From: Bowmanella denitrificans
Lineage (GTDB): Bacteria > Pseudomonadota > Gammaproteobacteria > Enterobacterales > Alteromonadaceae
Length of the DNA stretch: 64,000 bases
Reading direction: 5' to 3'
Assembly (NCBI RefSeq): GCF_002887595.1
Contig: NZ_PEBU01000008.1
Span: forward strand, 1 to 64,000
Position numbers and translations under genes: made by a program. This document shows positions 19,075 to 27,812 of this stretch, in pieces (the stretch's first letter is position 1; every line of letters starts with the position of its first letter). Under the pieces are notes generated by a model. The model saw only the letters and a list, made by a program, of their open reading frames with translations. It did not search any database and was not told the origin of the DNA.

Positions 19075-21407
19075 CCAAGGGACTGGGTCTGTGGTTACTG
19101 TTACTGATGCAAGCCGCCTGCAGTCGCCCGGTTGAGCCGATACCCGAGAGGCTGCCACCACCAGCGCCACAACCACTGTCTTTCTCACAAGATATTAAAC
19201 CCATATTAGACAAGCGCTGCCTGACCTGTCACGGCTGTTTCGACGCCCCCTGCCAACTTAAGCTGGAATCTGCACAAGCCTTGCTGCGCGGTGCACATCA
19301 TCAGGAAGTCTACAACGGTACCCGCAGAGAAGCGCAATCCCCTACCCGTTTAGGGATTGATGCCCAGACAGAAGCGCAATGGCGGGCGCTGGGTTTTTAT
19401 TCGGTACTCACGCCCGACATGCATGGTCAATCCTTAATGCAGAATATGCTGGCACTGGGTAAACAACATCCATTTAAGGCCAATCAGAAACTGCCTGAGC
19501 ATATTAATCTGGGATTACAGCGACAAAACCAATGCATAGACAACAGCGGTTTTGACCAATATGCGCAAACGCATCCTTGGGAAGGTATGCCTTTAGGTAT
19601 GACGGCATTAAGTGACGCAGAATATGCCGCGTTAAGTGGATGGCTGAACCAGGGGGCCACTATCGATTGGCAGGACAGGCCATTAACCGCTCAGCAACAG
19701 CAATATGTTGCCTCCTGGGAAGCCTATCTGAATCAATCTGAGCCGAACCGGCAACTGGTGGCACGCTGGCTGTACGAGCATTTGTTTCTTGCCCATTTAT
19801 ATTTTGCTGATCAGGCTGAACAGACCCAGTACTTTAGCCTGCAGCGCTCCCTAACCCCGCCGGGGCAACCCATAGTGCCAATCACAACCGCGCAGCCTAA
19901 CGGCGATGCGCAACAACAGGTTTACTATAGATTAAGCCTTATCGACGAAACCCTGGTGCATAAGCGCCATATCGCCTTGCGCTTTGACGAAGCCACACAA
20001 GCGCGTATTGAACAGCTGTTTTTTGCCAGTGAGTGGCAACCCGGGCAACTGCCAGGTTATACCTATGCAGAGCGGGCCAATCCGTTTGTTACCTTTGCCG
20101 CAATTCCCGCCAGGGCACGCTATCAGTTTATGCTGGACAATGCTGAGTACTTTGTACGCACTTTTATCCGTGGCCCGGTTTGTCGCGGGCAGATAGCCAC
20201 AGATGTGATACGCGACCATTTCTGGACGCTGTTCCAGCACCCGCAACAAGATCTATTCATTACGCATCCAGACTATGCTGCCAAGGTGATGCCGTTGCTT
20301 GGCATGCCAGGACAGGACGATGACTTGCTGGATGCCGGCAGCAACTGGTTAAAATATCGGGAAAAACGTAATCAATACGCACGGTTGCGCGGTCAAGCCT
20401 ACCAACAGCAATATCCAGATGGACCTGATCTAACGCATATATGGCATGGGGATGGCAACAATACCAATGCGCTGCTGAGTATCTTTCGTCATCACGACAG
20501 CGCCTCGGTAGAACGAGGCTTAATTGGTCAGATCCCTCAGACAATCTGGTGGATGGACTATCCACTGCTGGAACGCACTTACTATGAGCTGGTAGTCAAT
20601 TTTAATGTATTCGGTAATCTTGCCCATCAGCTACAAACCCGTCTTTACTTTGACCTGATTCGCAATGGATCTGAACAGAATCTGCTGAGATTGTTACCGG
20701 CAAAATCCCGAGCTGACTACATGCAGGCCTGGTATCAGGGCAGTGGTTTATTAAAACGTAAATTCAGCTACGCACCGCTGGACGATACCACGCCAACGGC
20801 TTTGCTCTATCAAAGTGAGGATCCCTATCAGGAACTGGCACAACGTTTGTTGGCTGACTTTGACGACATAAATGCAATGCGAAAGGATCCGTTAAATCGT
20901 TGCACAAATAGCCCCTGTGCGCGCCAGGAGCAAGCCGCTTGGATGCAGCAAACTGACAACCTGCTGGCCGGACTTTCCACCCAAACCGCTGACAATTTGA
21001 TGGCACTGCGCTGGCTGCCCGATGTGACCCTGCTAAGAATTAGTAATGGTGAAAAAGACACCTTATATAGTCTGATCCGCAACCGCGCCCATTCCAATGT
21101 GGCTTTTATGCTGGGAGAATCTTTGCGTTATGAAGAGGAAAAAGACAATCTGACCATTTTCCCCGGTTTACTTGGCAGCTACCCCAATTTCATATTTGAT
21201 TTGCCAGCAGCGCAGCTAGGCAGTTGGCTTAAGCAAATGCAGGCCATCAGTAACGAGGCAGAATTTGAAAAGTGGATCAGCCAATGGGGGCTCAGGCGCA
21301 CTCATCCGCTATTCTGGCAGACACTGGATAACATCCACCAATGGCACAAACAGCACCGGCCACTGGAAGCCGGTGTGCTGGATATTAACCGTTATAAAAA
21401 CCTTTAG
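19053..21407 (+). CDS. cti: Fatty acid cis-trans isomerase
   Basis: 784 aa, periplasmic, with signal peptide ending near AAC/SRP. It converts cis- to trans-unsaturated acyl chains of membrane phospholipids, a fast rigidifying response to solvents, heat or salt. The covalent haem c site is CLTCH at residues 56-60. Family segments include SQDIKPILDKRC, GMPLGMTALSDAEY, FIRGPVCRGQ and TIWWMDYPLLERTYYELVVNFNVFGN. Known Cti proteins have about 760-790 residues. It overlaps the STAS-like gene and converges with a small membrane gene (4 bp overlap). Confidence 0.93.
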   Translation: MVERRRLAKGLGLWLLLLMQAACSRPVEPIPERLPPPAPQPLSFSQDIKPILDKRCLTCHGCFDAPCQLKLESAQALLRGAHHQEVYNGTRREAQSPTRLGIDAQTEAQWRALGFYSVLTPDMHGQSLMQNMLALGKQHPFKANQKLPEHINLGLQRQNQCIDNSGFDQYAQTHPWEGMPLGMTALSDAEYAALSGWLNQGATIDWQDRPLTAQQQQYVASWEAYLNQSEPNRQLVARWLYEHLFLAHLYFADQAEQTQYFSLQRSLTPPGQPIVPITTAQPNGDAQQQVYYRLSLIDETLVHKRHIALRFDEATQARIEQLFFASEWQPGQLPGYTYAERANPFVTFAAIPARARYQFMLDNAEYFVRTFIRGPVCRGQIATDVIRDHFWTLFQHPQQDLFITHPDYAAKVMPLLGMPGQDDDLLDAGSNWLKYREKRNQYARLRGQAYQQQYPDGPDLTHIWHGDGNNTNALLSIFRHHDSASVERGLIGQIPQTIWWMDYPLLERTYYELVVNFNVFGNLAHQLQTRLYFDLIRNGSEQNLLRLLPAKSRADYMQAWYQGSGLLKRKFSYAPLDDTTPTALLYQSEDPYQELAQRLLADFDDINAMRKDPLNRCTNSPCARQEQAAWMQQTDNLLAGLSTQTADNLMALRWLPDVTLLRISNGEKDTLYSLIRNRAHSNVAFMLGESLRYEEEKDNLTIFPGLLGSYPNFIFDLPAAQLGSWLKQMQAISNEAEFEKWISQWGLRRTHPLFWQTLDNIHQWHKQHRPLEAGVLDINRYKNL

Positions 21408-21610
21408 CGATTGCGTAACAGGAACACTAAGCCGACCACACAACCCATAAAAATCAGGCTCCAGCCCACAGACAGCAATACATAAGGCTCAGCCAATACA
21501 CCCGCGCTTTGGGTCTCGTTGCCCCATACTTCCAAGGTTAAAAGGCAGGTAATTCCTGTGCTCAGAAACAAGCCACAGAGTCCGGGAATGGTTAACAAAT
21601 TGCGCAACAC
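21404..21610 (-). CDS. Small two-helix membrane protein
   Basis: 68 aa with two predicted membrane helices (LLTIPGLCGLFLSTGITCLLTL and VLLSVGWSLIFMGCVVGLVFLL) joined by a short loop. I do not recognise the family. The GTG start at 21610 is supported by a full AAGGAGG site 5-6 nt before it. It converges on cti with a 4-bp overlap. Confidence 0.65.
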   Translation of the reverse strand: MLRNLLTIPGLCGLFLSTGITCLLTLEVWGNETQSAGVLAEPYVLLSVGWSLIFMGCVVGLVFLLRNR

Positions 21611-21665
21611 ATCAACCTCCTTGTTAGTTGCAAAAAATTCGATTGCAGGGATTCCGTCCCTGACG

Positions 21666-21869
21666 TTAAGCGGGAGAGGATAATACCTCTTGCAGGCACT
21701 GTTTGAAAAGCCCTACAGCGCGCTTCATCTGCGTCTCATCGAGTTGTGAATAGCCCAGCACGAAGCCACTTATCGGTTTTCCTTGGAAGTGTGATTGGCC
21801 AAAATTGTTATGGCCTAACGGACCTGAGTGACGGACAACAGCGCTATTGATCTTATGTAATCGCTGCAT
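21666..21869 (-). pseudogene. Remnant of a MocR/PdxR-type aminotransferase-like regulator
   Basis: 67 aa. The last 35 residues (GKPISGFVLGYSQLDETQMKRAVGLFKQCL) look like the extreme C-terminus of a GntR/MocR-family protein, whose aminotransferase domain ends in LGYS-x(4)-Q-x(3)-AV-x-L-F. Nothing of the remaining 400-plus residues is found upstream, where the ABM monooxygenase gene begins 110 bp away on the other strand. I infer a decayed gene end. Confidence 0.5.
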
Positions 21870-21978
21870 TGTTCAGAAACTGTATATTTTTCATAACCAG
21901 AATAACTCACATAATGAACAAGCCGCAAAGGCATATGATGTAATGACCAAGTAACAACAAGGAATAACAGGAGAGTTT

Positions 21979-22263
21979 ATGTACGCTGTGATTTTTCGCG
22001 CCACGATAAACAAGGTTGATGATGAATATTTAAGTTTAGCCAGCCAGCTACGCCAACTGGCGTTTGACAAGTATGGCTGTCTGGACTTTATTGCCGTTTG
22101 TGAAGGCAATCAGGAAGTGGCGATTTCTTACTGGCCCAACGAGCAGGCAATTCGCGCCTGGAAGGCGGACCCGATGCATATGCAAGCCCAACAAAAAGGC
22201 CGCGAACACTGGTACAGCGATTACCAGGTACAGGTAGTAAAAGTAACACGTCAGTATCCGTAA
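21979..22263 (+). CDS. Antibiotic biosynthesis monooxygenase (ABM) domain protein
   Basis: 94 aa single ABM ferredoxin-like domain: MYAVIFRATI start, LASQLRQLAFDKYGCLDFIAVCEG, EVAISYWPNEQAIRAWKADPMHMQAQQKGREHWY. Such dimeric proteins are cofactor-free monooxygenases or stress-linked enzymes with unknown substrates. ATG 21979 has an AGGAG site. It stands alone. Confidence 0.85.
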   Translation: MYAVIFRATINKVDDEYLSLASQLRQLAFDKYGCLDFIAVCEGNQEVAISYWPNEQAIRAWKADPMHMQAQQKGREHWYSDYQVQVVKVTRQYP

Positions 22264-22561
22264 CCGGGTTACTGACCACTCTGAACCCGGATAAGCTGTA
22301 GCCATTTTCGGCCCACCACAGTAACAACATGTAACATCTTATTTACATTTTGATTCATTTTCCGTCAGCAACAAATCTTTGCTGACTTTCTCTCTGCCAT
22401 GGCTTTTCTATACTGGGGGTGACCCGGCCAAAACGGTCAGGTTACCGCACTAAATCCCAGGAATGATTGACAAGGAACTGTCGACGCATCCACTGTTCCT
22501 TGCCCGCTTAATCCGTTGTTTTCCCAGGAATTCTTGATTTATTATCAAACAAGGAAAGACA

Positions 22562-24148
22562 ATGTTCTCATCTAAATACAGCAAACTCAGCATAGGCCTG
22601 TTACTTGGCCTGTCCACACTTTATGCCCAGGCAGACAACAAAGGTCCACAACCCGCTAATCAGGTCAGCCCGCCTAAGCTTTCCGATCTGGTGAAAAAAG
22701 GTCGCTATATTGTGCGCTTTCAGGAAAGTGCCCCGTCAGTGGGGCTTGCCAGTAAGGCCCGCGGCCCTGCCGTGATTGCCGGTGGCAAATTCAACACAGA
22801 CAATGCCAGAGCTATGCTGGAAGGTATCGGTGCTGAAGTACTGCTAAGCTTGCCTGAGCACAAAATGATGGCCGTTAATTTGGATCTGCTGGGGCTGAAA
22901 CGCCTGAGCGACAACCCCCAGGTGGCCAGTGTTGAAGAAGACCCCCGCCGTTATCTGATGGCGCAAACCACGCCCTATGGGATTCCCATGGTGCAGGCCA
23001 ATCAACTGAGTCAGCTGGATACCTCGGCCAGAAAAGTCTGCATTATCGACACAGGCTATAACCTCGGCCACCCCGACCTGCCAGACCAGAACGACGGCGT
23101 AACCGGGCAGGCCAATAACAGCCAGGTAGGTAACTGGTATAACGACGGTAATGGCCATGGTACCCATGTGGCCGGCACTGTCGCCGCCATTGACAATAGC
23201 CAGGGTGTTATCGGCGTCTATCCCGGAGTGAATTTGCACATTGTTAAAATTTTTAATGACAGCGGTAACTGGACCAATGCGTCAGACCTGATTGCCGGTA
23301 TTCAGCAGTGCCAGAATGCCGGGGCCAATGTTGTTAATATGAGCCTGGGTGGCAGTGGCTCATCTTCATCTGAACAAACCGCCATGCAGAATTTTGTGAA
23401 TAACGGCATTATGCTGGTGGCGGCAGCCGGCAACTCAGGTAACGGCAGCTTATCTTATCCGGCGTCCTATGATGCGGTGATATCGGTCGCTGCTGTCGAT
23501 TCCAGTGAGAATCGTGCCTCCTACTCCCAATACAACAACCAGGTTGAACTGGCTGCGCCGGGCTCGTCTGTTTATTCAACCTACCCCACCAATACTTACG
23601 CAACCTTAAGCGGCACCTCAATGGCATCCCCGCATACCGCCGGTGCGGCGGCACTGGTATGGAGTTTCCATCCAACCTGCAGCAATGAAGAAATCCGTAA
23701 CGCGCTGCAGGATACCGCCAAGGACAAAGGCAGTGCAGGCCGGGATAACTATTACGGCTATGGCCTGGTACAGGCCAAAGATGCGGTGGACTACCTCAAT
23801 ACCTATGGCTGTGAGGGCGACGATGATGACGGTGGTGGCGATGTTGACCCGGTTAATGGTTCAGTGAATGTAGCCAACACCAGCACCGGTAATTGGGTGC
23901 GGTATACCTGGGATATTCCGGCAGGTGTCACACAAATGCAGGTCAGCATTAGTGGTGGCAGTGGCGACGCCGATTTATATATGCGTCACGGCTCATCTCC
24001 CACCCTGTACACCTTTGACTGCCGCCCTTATTTGTACGGCAATAACGAAACTTGTACTTTCCCAGCTCCGGCCAGCGGCACCTGGCATATTGGGGTACGG
24101 GCATACAGCAGCTTTAACAATGTAGTATTGAACTACCAGTACTACTGA
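22562..24148 (+). CDS. Secreted subtilisin-like serine protease with PPC domain
   Basis: 528 aa. Signal peptide to about residue 24, an inhibitor-I9-like propeptide (residues about 45-130, GRYIVRFQES ... VASVEEDP), then the S8 peptidase domain with catalytic D163 (CIIDTGYNLGHPDL), H202 (GHGTHVAGT) and S353 (LSGTSMASPHTAGAAAL). An acidic linker (GDDDDGGGD) leads to a C-terminal pre-peptidase PPC domain (SGGSGDADLYMRHGSSPTL), usually removed on maturation. It is an extracellular protease of a proteolytic marine lifestyle. RBS AAGGAAAG. Confidence 0.94.
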   Translation: MFSSKYSKLSIGLLLGLSTLYAQADNKGPQPANQVSPPKLSDLVKKGRYIVRFQESAPSVGLASKARGPAVIAGGKFNTDNARAMLEGIGAEVLLSLPEHKMMAVNLDLLGLKRLSDNPQVASVEEDPRRYLMAQTTPYGIPMVQANQLSQLDTSARKVCIIDTGYNLGHPDLPDQNDGVTGQANNSQVGNWYNDGNGHGTHVAGTVAAIDNSQGVIGVYPGVNLHIVKIFNDSGNWTNASDLIAGIQQCQNAGANVVNMSLGGSGSSSSEQTAMQNFVNNGIMLVAAAGNSGNGSLSYPASYDAVISVAAVDSSENRASYSQYNNQVELAAPGSSVYSTYPTNTYATLSGTSMASPHTAGAAALVWSFHPTCSNEEIRNALQDTAKDKGSAGRDNYYGYGLVQAKDAVDYLNTYGCEGDDDDGGGDVDPVNGSVNVANTSTGNWVRYTWDIPAGVTQMQVSISGGSGDADLYMRHGSSPTLYTFDCRPYLYGNNETCTFPAPASGTWHIGVRAYSSFNNVVLNYQYY

Positions 24149-24158
24149 TTTATCGCTG

Positions 24159-24180
24159 GCGGCCGGTAACCACCGGCCGC
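24159..24180 (+). terminator. Hairpin terminator of the subtilase gene
   Basis: GCGGCCGGT-AACC-ACCGGCCGC, a perfect 9-bp GC-rich stem 11 nt after the protease stop, followed by ATCTTTATG. The T content is modest, so efficiency is uncertain. Confidence 0.6.
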
Positions 24181-24252
24181 ATCTTTATGTTGACCTAAGG
24201 CCTTAGCGCAGATAAATTTCACTTATGATATTATTTTTCATATTTGAAATGC

Positions 24253-24804
24253 ATGTTTGACAACCAACTGGCCGCGCGTTTGGTCCAACTACGAAAAGAC
24301 CGCCAACTGTCTTTGCAGCAGCTAGCCCAGCAAAGCGGCATTAGCACCGCTACGCTATCCAGAATAGAAAACGCCGCCACCAGCCCCACAGCCAGTCAGC
24401 TTAACAGCCTGTGCAACGCCTTTGGTATTACTTTGTCGCAATTGATGTATGCCGCCGAAGCCGGTGCGATTCGCTTGCTACGCAGCGACAAGATGATGCA
24501 CTGGACCGATCCCGAAACCGGTTACCAGCGCCGCTTGCTGTGTCCGCCGACACCGGGTTTTGTGATGGAGTTATTGGAGATTCGCCTGCCGCCCGGGGCC
24601 GACATCCAATATGACAAACCTCCAATAGCCGGGCTTGAACAACATATCGTGCTGCACCAGGGCAATCTGCACTTAACCATTGAACAGCAAACGTACCAGT
24701 TAGGCCGCGGCGATAGTCTTGGATTTAAAGTCTATGGCAGTACCCGCTTTGTTAATCCGGGTGATAAAGAATGCATCTATATACTGGCGGTAGCAAAACC
24801 ATGA
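24253..24804 (+). CDS. XRE-family regulator with cupin domain
   Basis: 183 aa from ATG 24253 (TTG 24244 would add 3). An N-terminal helix-turn-helix of the Cro/CI type (LVQLRKDRQLSLQQLAQQSGISTATLSRIENAATSPTASQLNSLCNAFGITLSQL) is followed by a C-terminal cupin (LPPGADIQYDKPPIAGLEQHIVLHQGNLHLTI) that probably binds a small effector. It is coupled to the downstream acetyltransferase by an ATGA overlap and likely controls that gene and itself. Confidence 0.9.
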   Translation: MFDNQLAARLVQLRKDRQLSLQQLAQQSGISTATLSRIENAATSPTASQLNSLCNAFGITLSQLMYAAEAGAIRLLRSDKMMHWTDPETGYQRRLLCPPTPGFVMELLEIRLPPGADIQYDKPPIAGLEQHIVLHQGNLHLTIEQQTYQLGRGDSLGFKVYGSTRFVNPGDKECIYILAVAKP

Positions 24805-25304
24805 TAAACATCATTCAGGCCGATTTTAACCATCCACAGGTGCTTGAACTGCTTAGACTGCATCTGCAGGGCATGCAGCAGAACTCTCCGGCAGGCCATG
24901 TATTTGCCCTGGATTTATCCGGCCTGCAGCAGCCAGATATCAGCTTGTACTGCCTGTGGAATGGCGAGCATGCCTGCGGCATTGGCGCATTAAAAGCACT
25001 CAATACAGACTCTGGTGAAATCAAATCCATGCGTACCCACCCCAACTGGCTGAAGCAGGGAGTGGCCAGGCAATTACTGGAACATATTATCTATGAGGCC
25101 CGCCAGCGAGGCTATCAGCGGTTAATGCTGGAAACCGGCTCAGGCGAGGCGTTTGAGCCCGCGATCCGGCTCTATCAGCGCTATGGTTTTGTTAGCGGCC
25201 CGGCGTTTGCGGACTATGTCAAAAGCCCGTTTAATCAGTTTTTTCAGTTGGATCTGTTCAATCTGGCTCCGGATTTGATTCATTCCACCACTACAGGTGA
25301 TTAA
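24801..25304 (+). CDS. GNAT-family N-acetyltransferase
   Basis: 167 aa from ATG 24801, inside the ATGA overlap with the regulator gene. The acetyl-CoA site is seen as MRTHPNWLKQGVARQLLEHII (Q/RxxGxG/A type), followed by MLETGSGEAFEPAIRLYQRYGFVSG. This is the PhnO/YjdJ-like small-molecule acetyltransferase type; the substrate is unknown. Confidence 0.9.
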   Translation: MINIIQADFNHPQVLELLRLHLQGMQQNSPAGHVFALDLSGLQQPDISLYCLWNGEHACGIGALKALNTDSGEIKSMRTHPNWLKQGVARQLLEHIIYEARQRGYQRLMLETGSGEAFEPAIRLYQRYGFVSGPAFADYVKSPFNQFFQLDLFNLAPDLIHSTTTGD

Positions 25305-25847
25305 AAACTGTTTCACCACGAGGAAGCCTTTCTCGCAAAGTCGCAAAGAACCCGGGGAAATTGAAAACGACAGATACCTCAGTGAGCTATTCTCTGCGGC
25401 CTCTGCGTCACAGCGAGAGGCATTCTGCGGGCTATTCTTTGCCCCCTAAGCGTATTTGTGAGAAGCCTTTGTATTCACCGCCGAGTCGCAGAGAACGCAG
25501 AGTTTCCAATAAGATCAGCTTCTTACATACTCGTTTTAGCCAATGTCGCTTCTTATGTGGGTCTGCCCCTTTTTATCTGGATCTGACCCTTTTTATCTTT
25601 GCAGTGAGCTATTCTCTGCGGCCTCTGCGTCACAGCGAGAGGCATTCTGCGGGCTATTCTTTGCCCCCTAAGCGTATTTGTGAGAAGCCTTTGTATTCAC
25701 CGCCGAGTCGCAGAGAACGCAGAGTTTCCAATAAGATCAGTATCTTAGATACTCGTTTTAGCGAGGGTCGCTTCTAATGTGGATCTGACCCTTCTTATCC
25801 CTGGATCTGACCCTTCTTATCCCCGGAGAGACTTGCCTGCACCATTT
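25305..25847. repeat. Repeat-rich intergenic block with a perfect 138-bp direct repeat
   Basis: No real gene. A 138-bp unit at 25381-25518 recurs exactly at 25603-25740, 222 bp apart; similarity continues for about 40 bp beyond (CTCGTTTTAGC, GTCGCTTCT). A third, partial copy is at about 26826-26925. The unit contains GCAGAGAACGCAGAG text of the intergenic family seen at 9.5 and 43 kb. ATCTGACCC motifs recur at 25580, 25783 and 25806. The open frame through both copies encodes the repeat twice and is not considered a gene. Confidence 0.85.
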
Positions 25848-26252
25848 TTAGCTGGGAAATCCCGGCTGCTTTTCTGCCTGTATACCGGTCTGATGCCACT
25901 GGGTTTGTTCAGCGCAGAATATCTGCGCATCCACCACTTTAGCGGGCTCTGCATCTAAGCTGCCAGCAGGAACGATCAGGAACTTGCCACTTTTAGACAA
26001 AAAAGGCAAAGGCGACCCACAGTCTGTACAAAATACCTTTGCGAATGAGCGGCTGGGGTGTTCATAACGTTTGGTTTTCTCTTCACCTTTTAGCCATTGG
26101 ATATTAGCGGGTGCCGTAAACAGGTTGGCGGCATTCGCCGACCCGGTAAGCTTTCTGCATTGCTCACAATGGCAGAAGTAGAACTTTTGAAAACTGTCTT
26201 CCAACTTAAAGGCAACGCTGCCACAGCAGCAACCGCCGGTAATTTCACCCAT
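25848..26252 (-). CDS. GFA-family zinc protein (glutathione-dependent formaldehyde-activating-like)
   Basis: 134 aa from ATG 26252. It has the zinc pattern of the GFA/DUF636 fold: GGCCCGSVAF, FCHCEQCRKLTGSANAANLF, FCTDCGSPLPF. Family members have been tied to formaldehyde-glutathione chemistry, but most, including this one, lack proof of activity. It is the first gene of the accessory island and stands between repeats. A second, only distantly similar GFA gene is at 28249. Confidence 0.85.
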   Translation of the reverse strand: MGEITGGCCCGSVAFKLEDSFQKFYFCHCEQCRKLTGSANAANLFTAPANIQWLKGEEKTKRYEHPSRSFAKVFCTDCGSPLPFLSKSGKFLIVPAGSLDAEPAKVVDAQIFCAEQTQWHQTGIQAEKQPGFPS

Positions 26253-26329
26253 TATATTCAACCTCGTTGATTGCTTATTGAGATTATAAAGTACCAGTCA
26301 GCTCACAGGTGCGAAGTTCAACTTTAGCC

Positions 26330-26701
26330 TTAGCTTAACTGTGACACTCGAAGCCGAACCATCTGTTTAATTAAGTCTTTAGGCATAGGTTTGTTAAGCG
26401 GAAATTGAACAGAGCCTTTAGCAAACTTAAAGTCCGACAACTGCTCTTTAAACTGTTCGATTACATCTGGATGAGGGTAAAAGCCGATATGTTTCTTGTA
26501 ACCTGCGATCATAAGTTGTTGCTCTCTTTTACCGCCGACCACTAAAGAAAATGCAGGGATATTGTAATTCATCAGTTCACTCACATAAGGTGAGCTCTCC
26601 CAGATAAGAGAACGCACCTCTTGCAGTGCGCGTTGAACTTCAGGGGGGTGGCTTAAGATATACTTGTCTACTTCAGCAGACTTGGCGTTCGAATCTTCCA
26701 T
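26330..26701 (-). CDS. DUF1801 (YdhG-like) protein
   Basis: 123 aa from ATG 26701, which has AAAGG before it; 17 more in-frame codons upstream look untranslated. The DUF1801 pattern is clear: VDKYILSHPPEVQRALQEVRSLIWE, MNYNIPAFSL, KKHIGFYPHPDVIEQF and FAKGSVQFPLNKPMPKDLIKQMVRLR. The function is unknown; the fold is related to SufE/iron-chaperone-like proteins. It is a single-gene unit within the repeat island. Confidence 0.85.
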   Translation of the reverse strand: MEDSNAKSAEVDKYILSHPPEVQRALQEVRSLIWESSPYVSELMNYNIPAFSLVVGGKREQQLMIAGYKKHIGFYPHPDVIEQFKEQLSDFKFAKGSVQFPLNKPMPKDLIKQMVRLRVSQLS

Positions 26702-26962
26702 AATTTTTACCTTTGAATTTAACGCAATGTCGATATTGGATGTAACCCGCACTCATTTCAAGTCAGCCCATCAGAGCGTCCTGCCTGTTGCCCTGCAGGC
26801 CAGCTAAAGCTGTGCAGTCTGGTTTTTGTATTCACCGCCGAGTCGCAGAGAACGCAGAGTTTCCAATAAGATCAGCATGTTACATACTCGTTTTAGTCAG
26901 TGTCGCTTCTTATGTGTATCTGACCCTGTTTATACAAGCCCCCCGGCTACCCGATTAGAATC
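26702..26962. repeat. Intergenic repeats
   Basis: No gene. About 26765-26820 holds an inverted copy of the AACAGGCAGGACGCTCGAAT repeat seen complete at 33508-33575 and 38709-38785. It is followed by the third, partial copy of the 25.4-kb direct repeat (26826-26925). Confidence 0.7.
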
Positions 26963-27406
26963 TTAACTCTCTACAACATCGAATACAGTCAAGGTTACTT
27001 TATTTCCTTCAACAGATGCTATACCGCTTATGCTCACTCCCTCGACATCATAGCGGATAAAAAACTCTATAAAATCTCCCTTGTGTTTAAATGTGACAAT
27101 TTCTAAATGCGGCTCTGTTGGCGCCTCACTCAAAAATAACACGGGTTTGTCAAATTTCTGAATGGTTATATGAGCCGGGATAAGGTTGTTCGTAACAACT
27201 CGAATGGGAAGTCTGTTTTCTATATCAGGGTGCAGATACTGCTGAATTTCATTGTGTTCAAGGATTGACTGAATAACCTTGGTCGATATTTCGTTGTCCA
27301 TCGAGATATCCTCATTTTTTTGACAGGCGACTAGAGTGAATGCGGCCAATGCAATAAGCACTATAACCTTTATAGCTTTACCAATATCTGTTAATGTCTT
27401 TACCAT
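26963..27406 (-). CDS. Lipoprotein, candidate immunity protein of the adjacent metallopeptidase
   Basis: 147 aa from ATG 27406. The signal peptide ends in a lipobox, TLVAC (Cys about 27), so it is anchored to the outside of a membrane. The rest is a small alpha/beta protein (PIRVVTNNLIPAHITIQKF, FIEFFIRYDVEGVSISGIASVEG) with no family I recognise. It overlaps the upstream metallopeptidase gene by 29 nt, an arrangement typical of effector-immunity pairs. The immunity role is inference from position, size and localisation only. It ends just before repeats. Confidence 0.6.
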   Translation of the reverse strand: MVKTLTDIGKAIKVIVLIALAAFTLVACQKNEDISMDNEISTKVIQSILEHNEIQQYLHPDIENRLPIRVVTNNLIPAHITIQKFDKPVLFLSEAPTEPHLEIVTFKHKGDFIEFFIRYDVEGVSISGIASVEGNKVTLTVFDVVES

Positions 27407-27812
27407 ATGCGGCCTTCTCAAATGCTTTTCCTTCTTCACCCGCCTGATCTTTGCCATCTTTCCAATCCCCCCAATGAACCATCTCGTGAAGCAATGTCGA
27501 TTCAACTAATATGTGCATGTTAGGTTTTTTCATATCACTCGCTTCGAACTTGTCGCATATTGATTTTGCCAAGAACACCCTGTTTGGAAATTTCGCACCT
27601 TGGAATTGCCCATTACTGCCAGGCATCACCCGAAAGTGTATTTCCGGATTAAACCCCTTAGTGAGAGCCGTAGTTGCTTGTGTGGCAGTAAGCTCAGAGT
27701 ATTTCAAAAAGGCACTCCACACTTTTGGTTTGCTTTTTACATTAGGTAGATTGGTTTCTATCCACGTGGCTAATTTCGGATATTGCTTTTGTAAAGCAGT
27801 ATCAACTTTCAT
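27378..27812 (-). CDS. Stand-alone Tox-MPTase3-like zinc metallopeptidase
   Basis: 144 aa from ATG 27812, with a strong AAGGAGG. The zincin motif is LLHEMVHWGD (H109, E110, H113; D116 a likely third ligand or structural residue), followed by EEGKAFEKAAYGKDI. This HEMVHWGDWxDG ... G-x-x-FE-x-x-AYG pattern matches, from memory, the metallopeptidase toxin 3 (Tox-MPTase3) domain found at the C-termini of polymorphic toxins. Here it lacks any delivery domain or signal peptide, so it may be an orphan toxin tip, a cargo effector, or a free enzyme. Confidence 0.68.
   Translation of the reverse strand: MKVDTALQKQYPKLATWIETNLPNVKSKPKVWSAFLKYSELTATQATTALTKGFNPEIHFRVMPGSNGQFQGAKFPNRVFLAKSICDKFEASDMKKPNMHILVESTLLHEMVHWGDWKDGKDQAGEEGKAFEKAAYGKDINRYW

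Noticed and set aside
25361-25777. 138-aa open frame in the direct repeat
   Set aside because: It translates the 138-bp repeat twice and has no ribosome site or family features.
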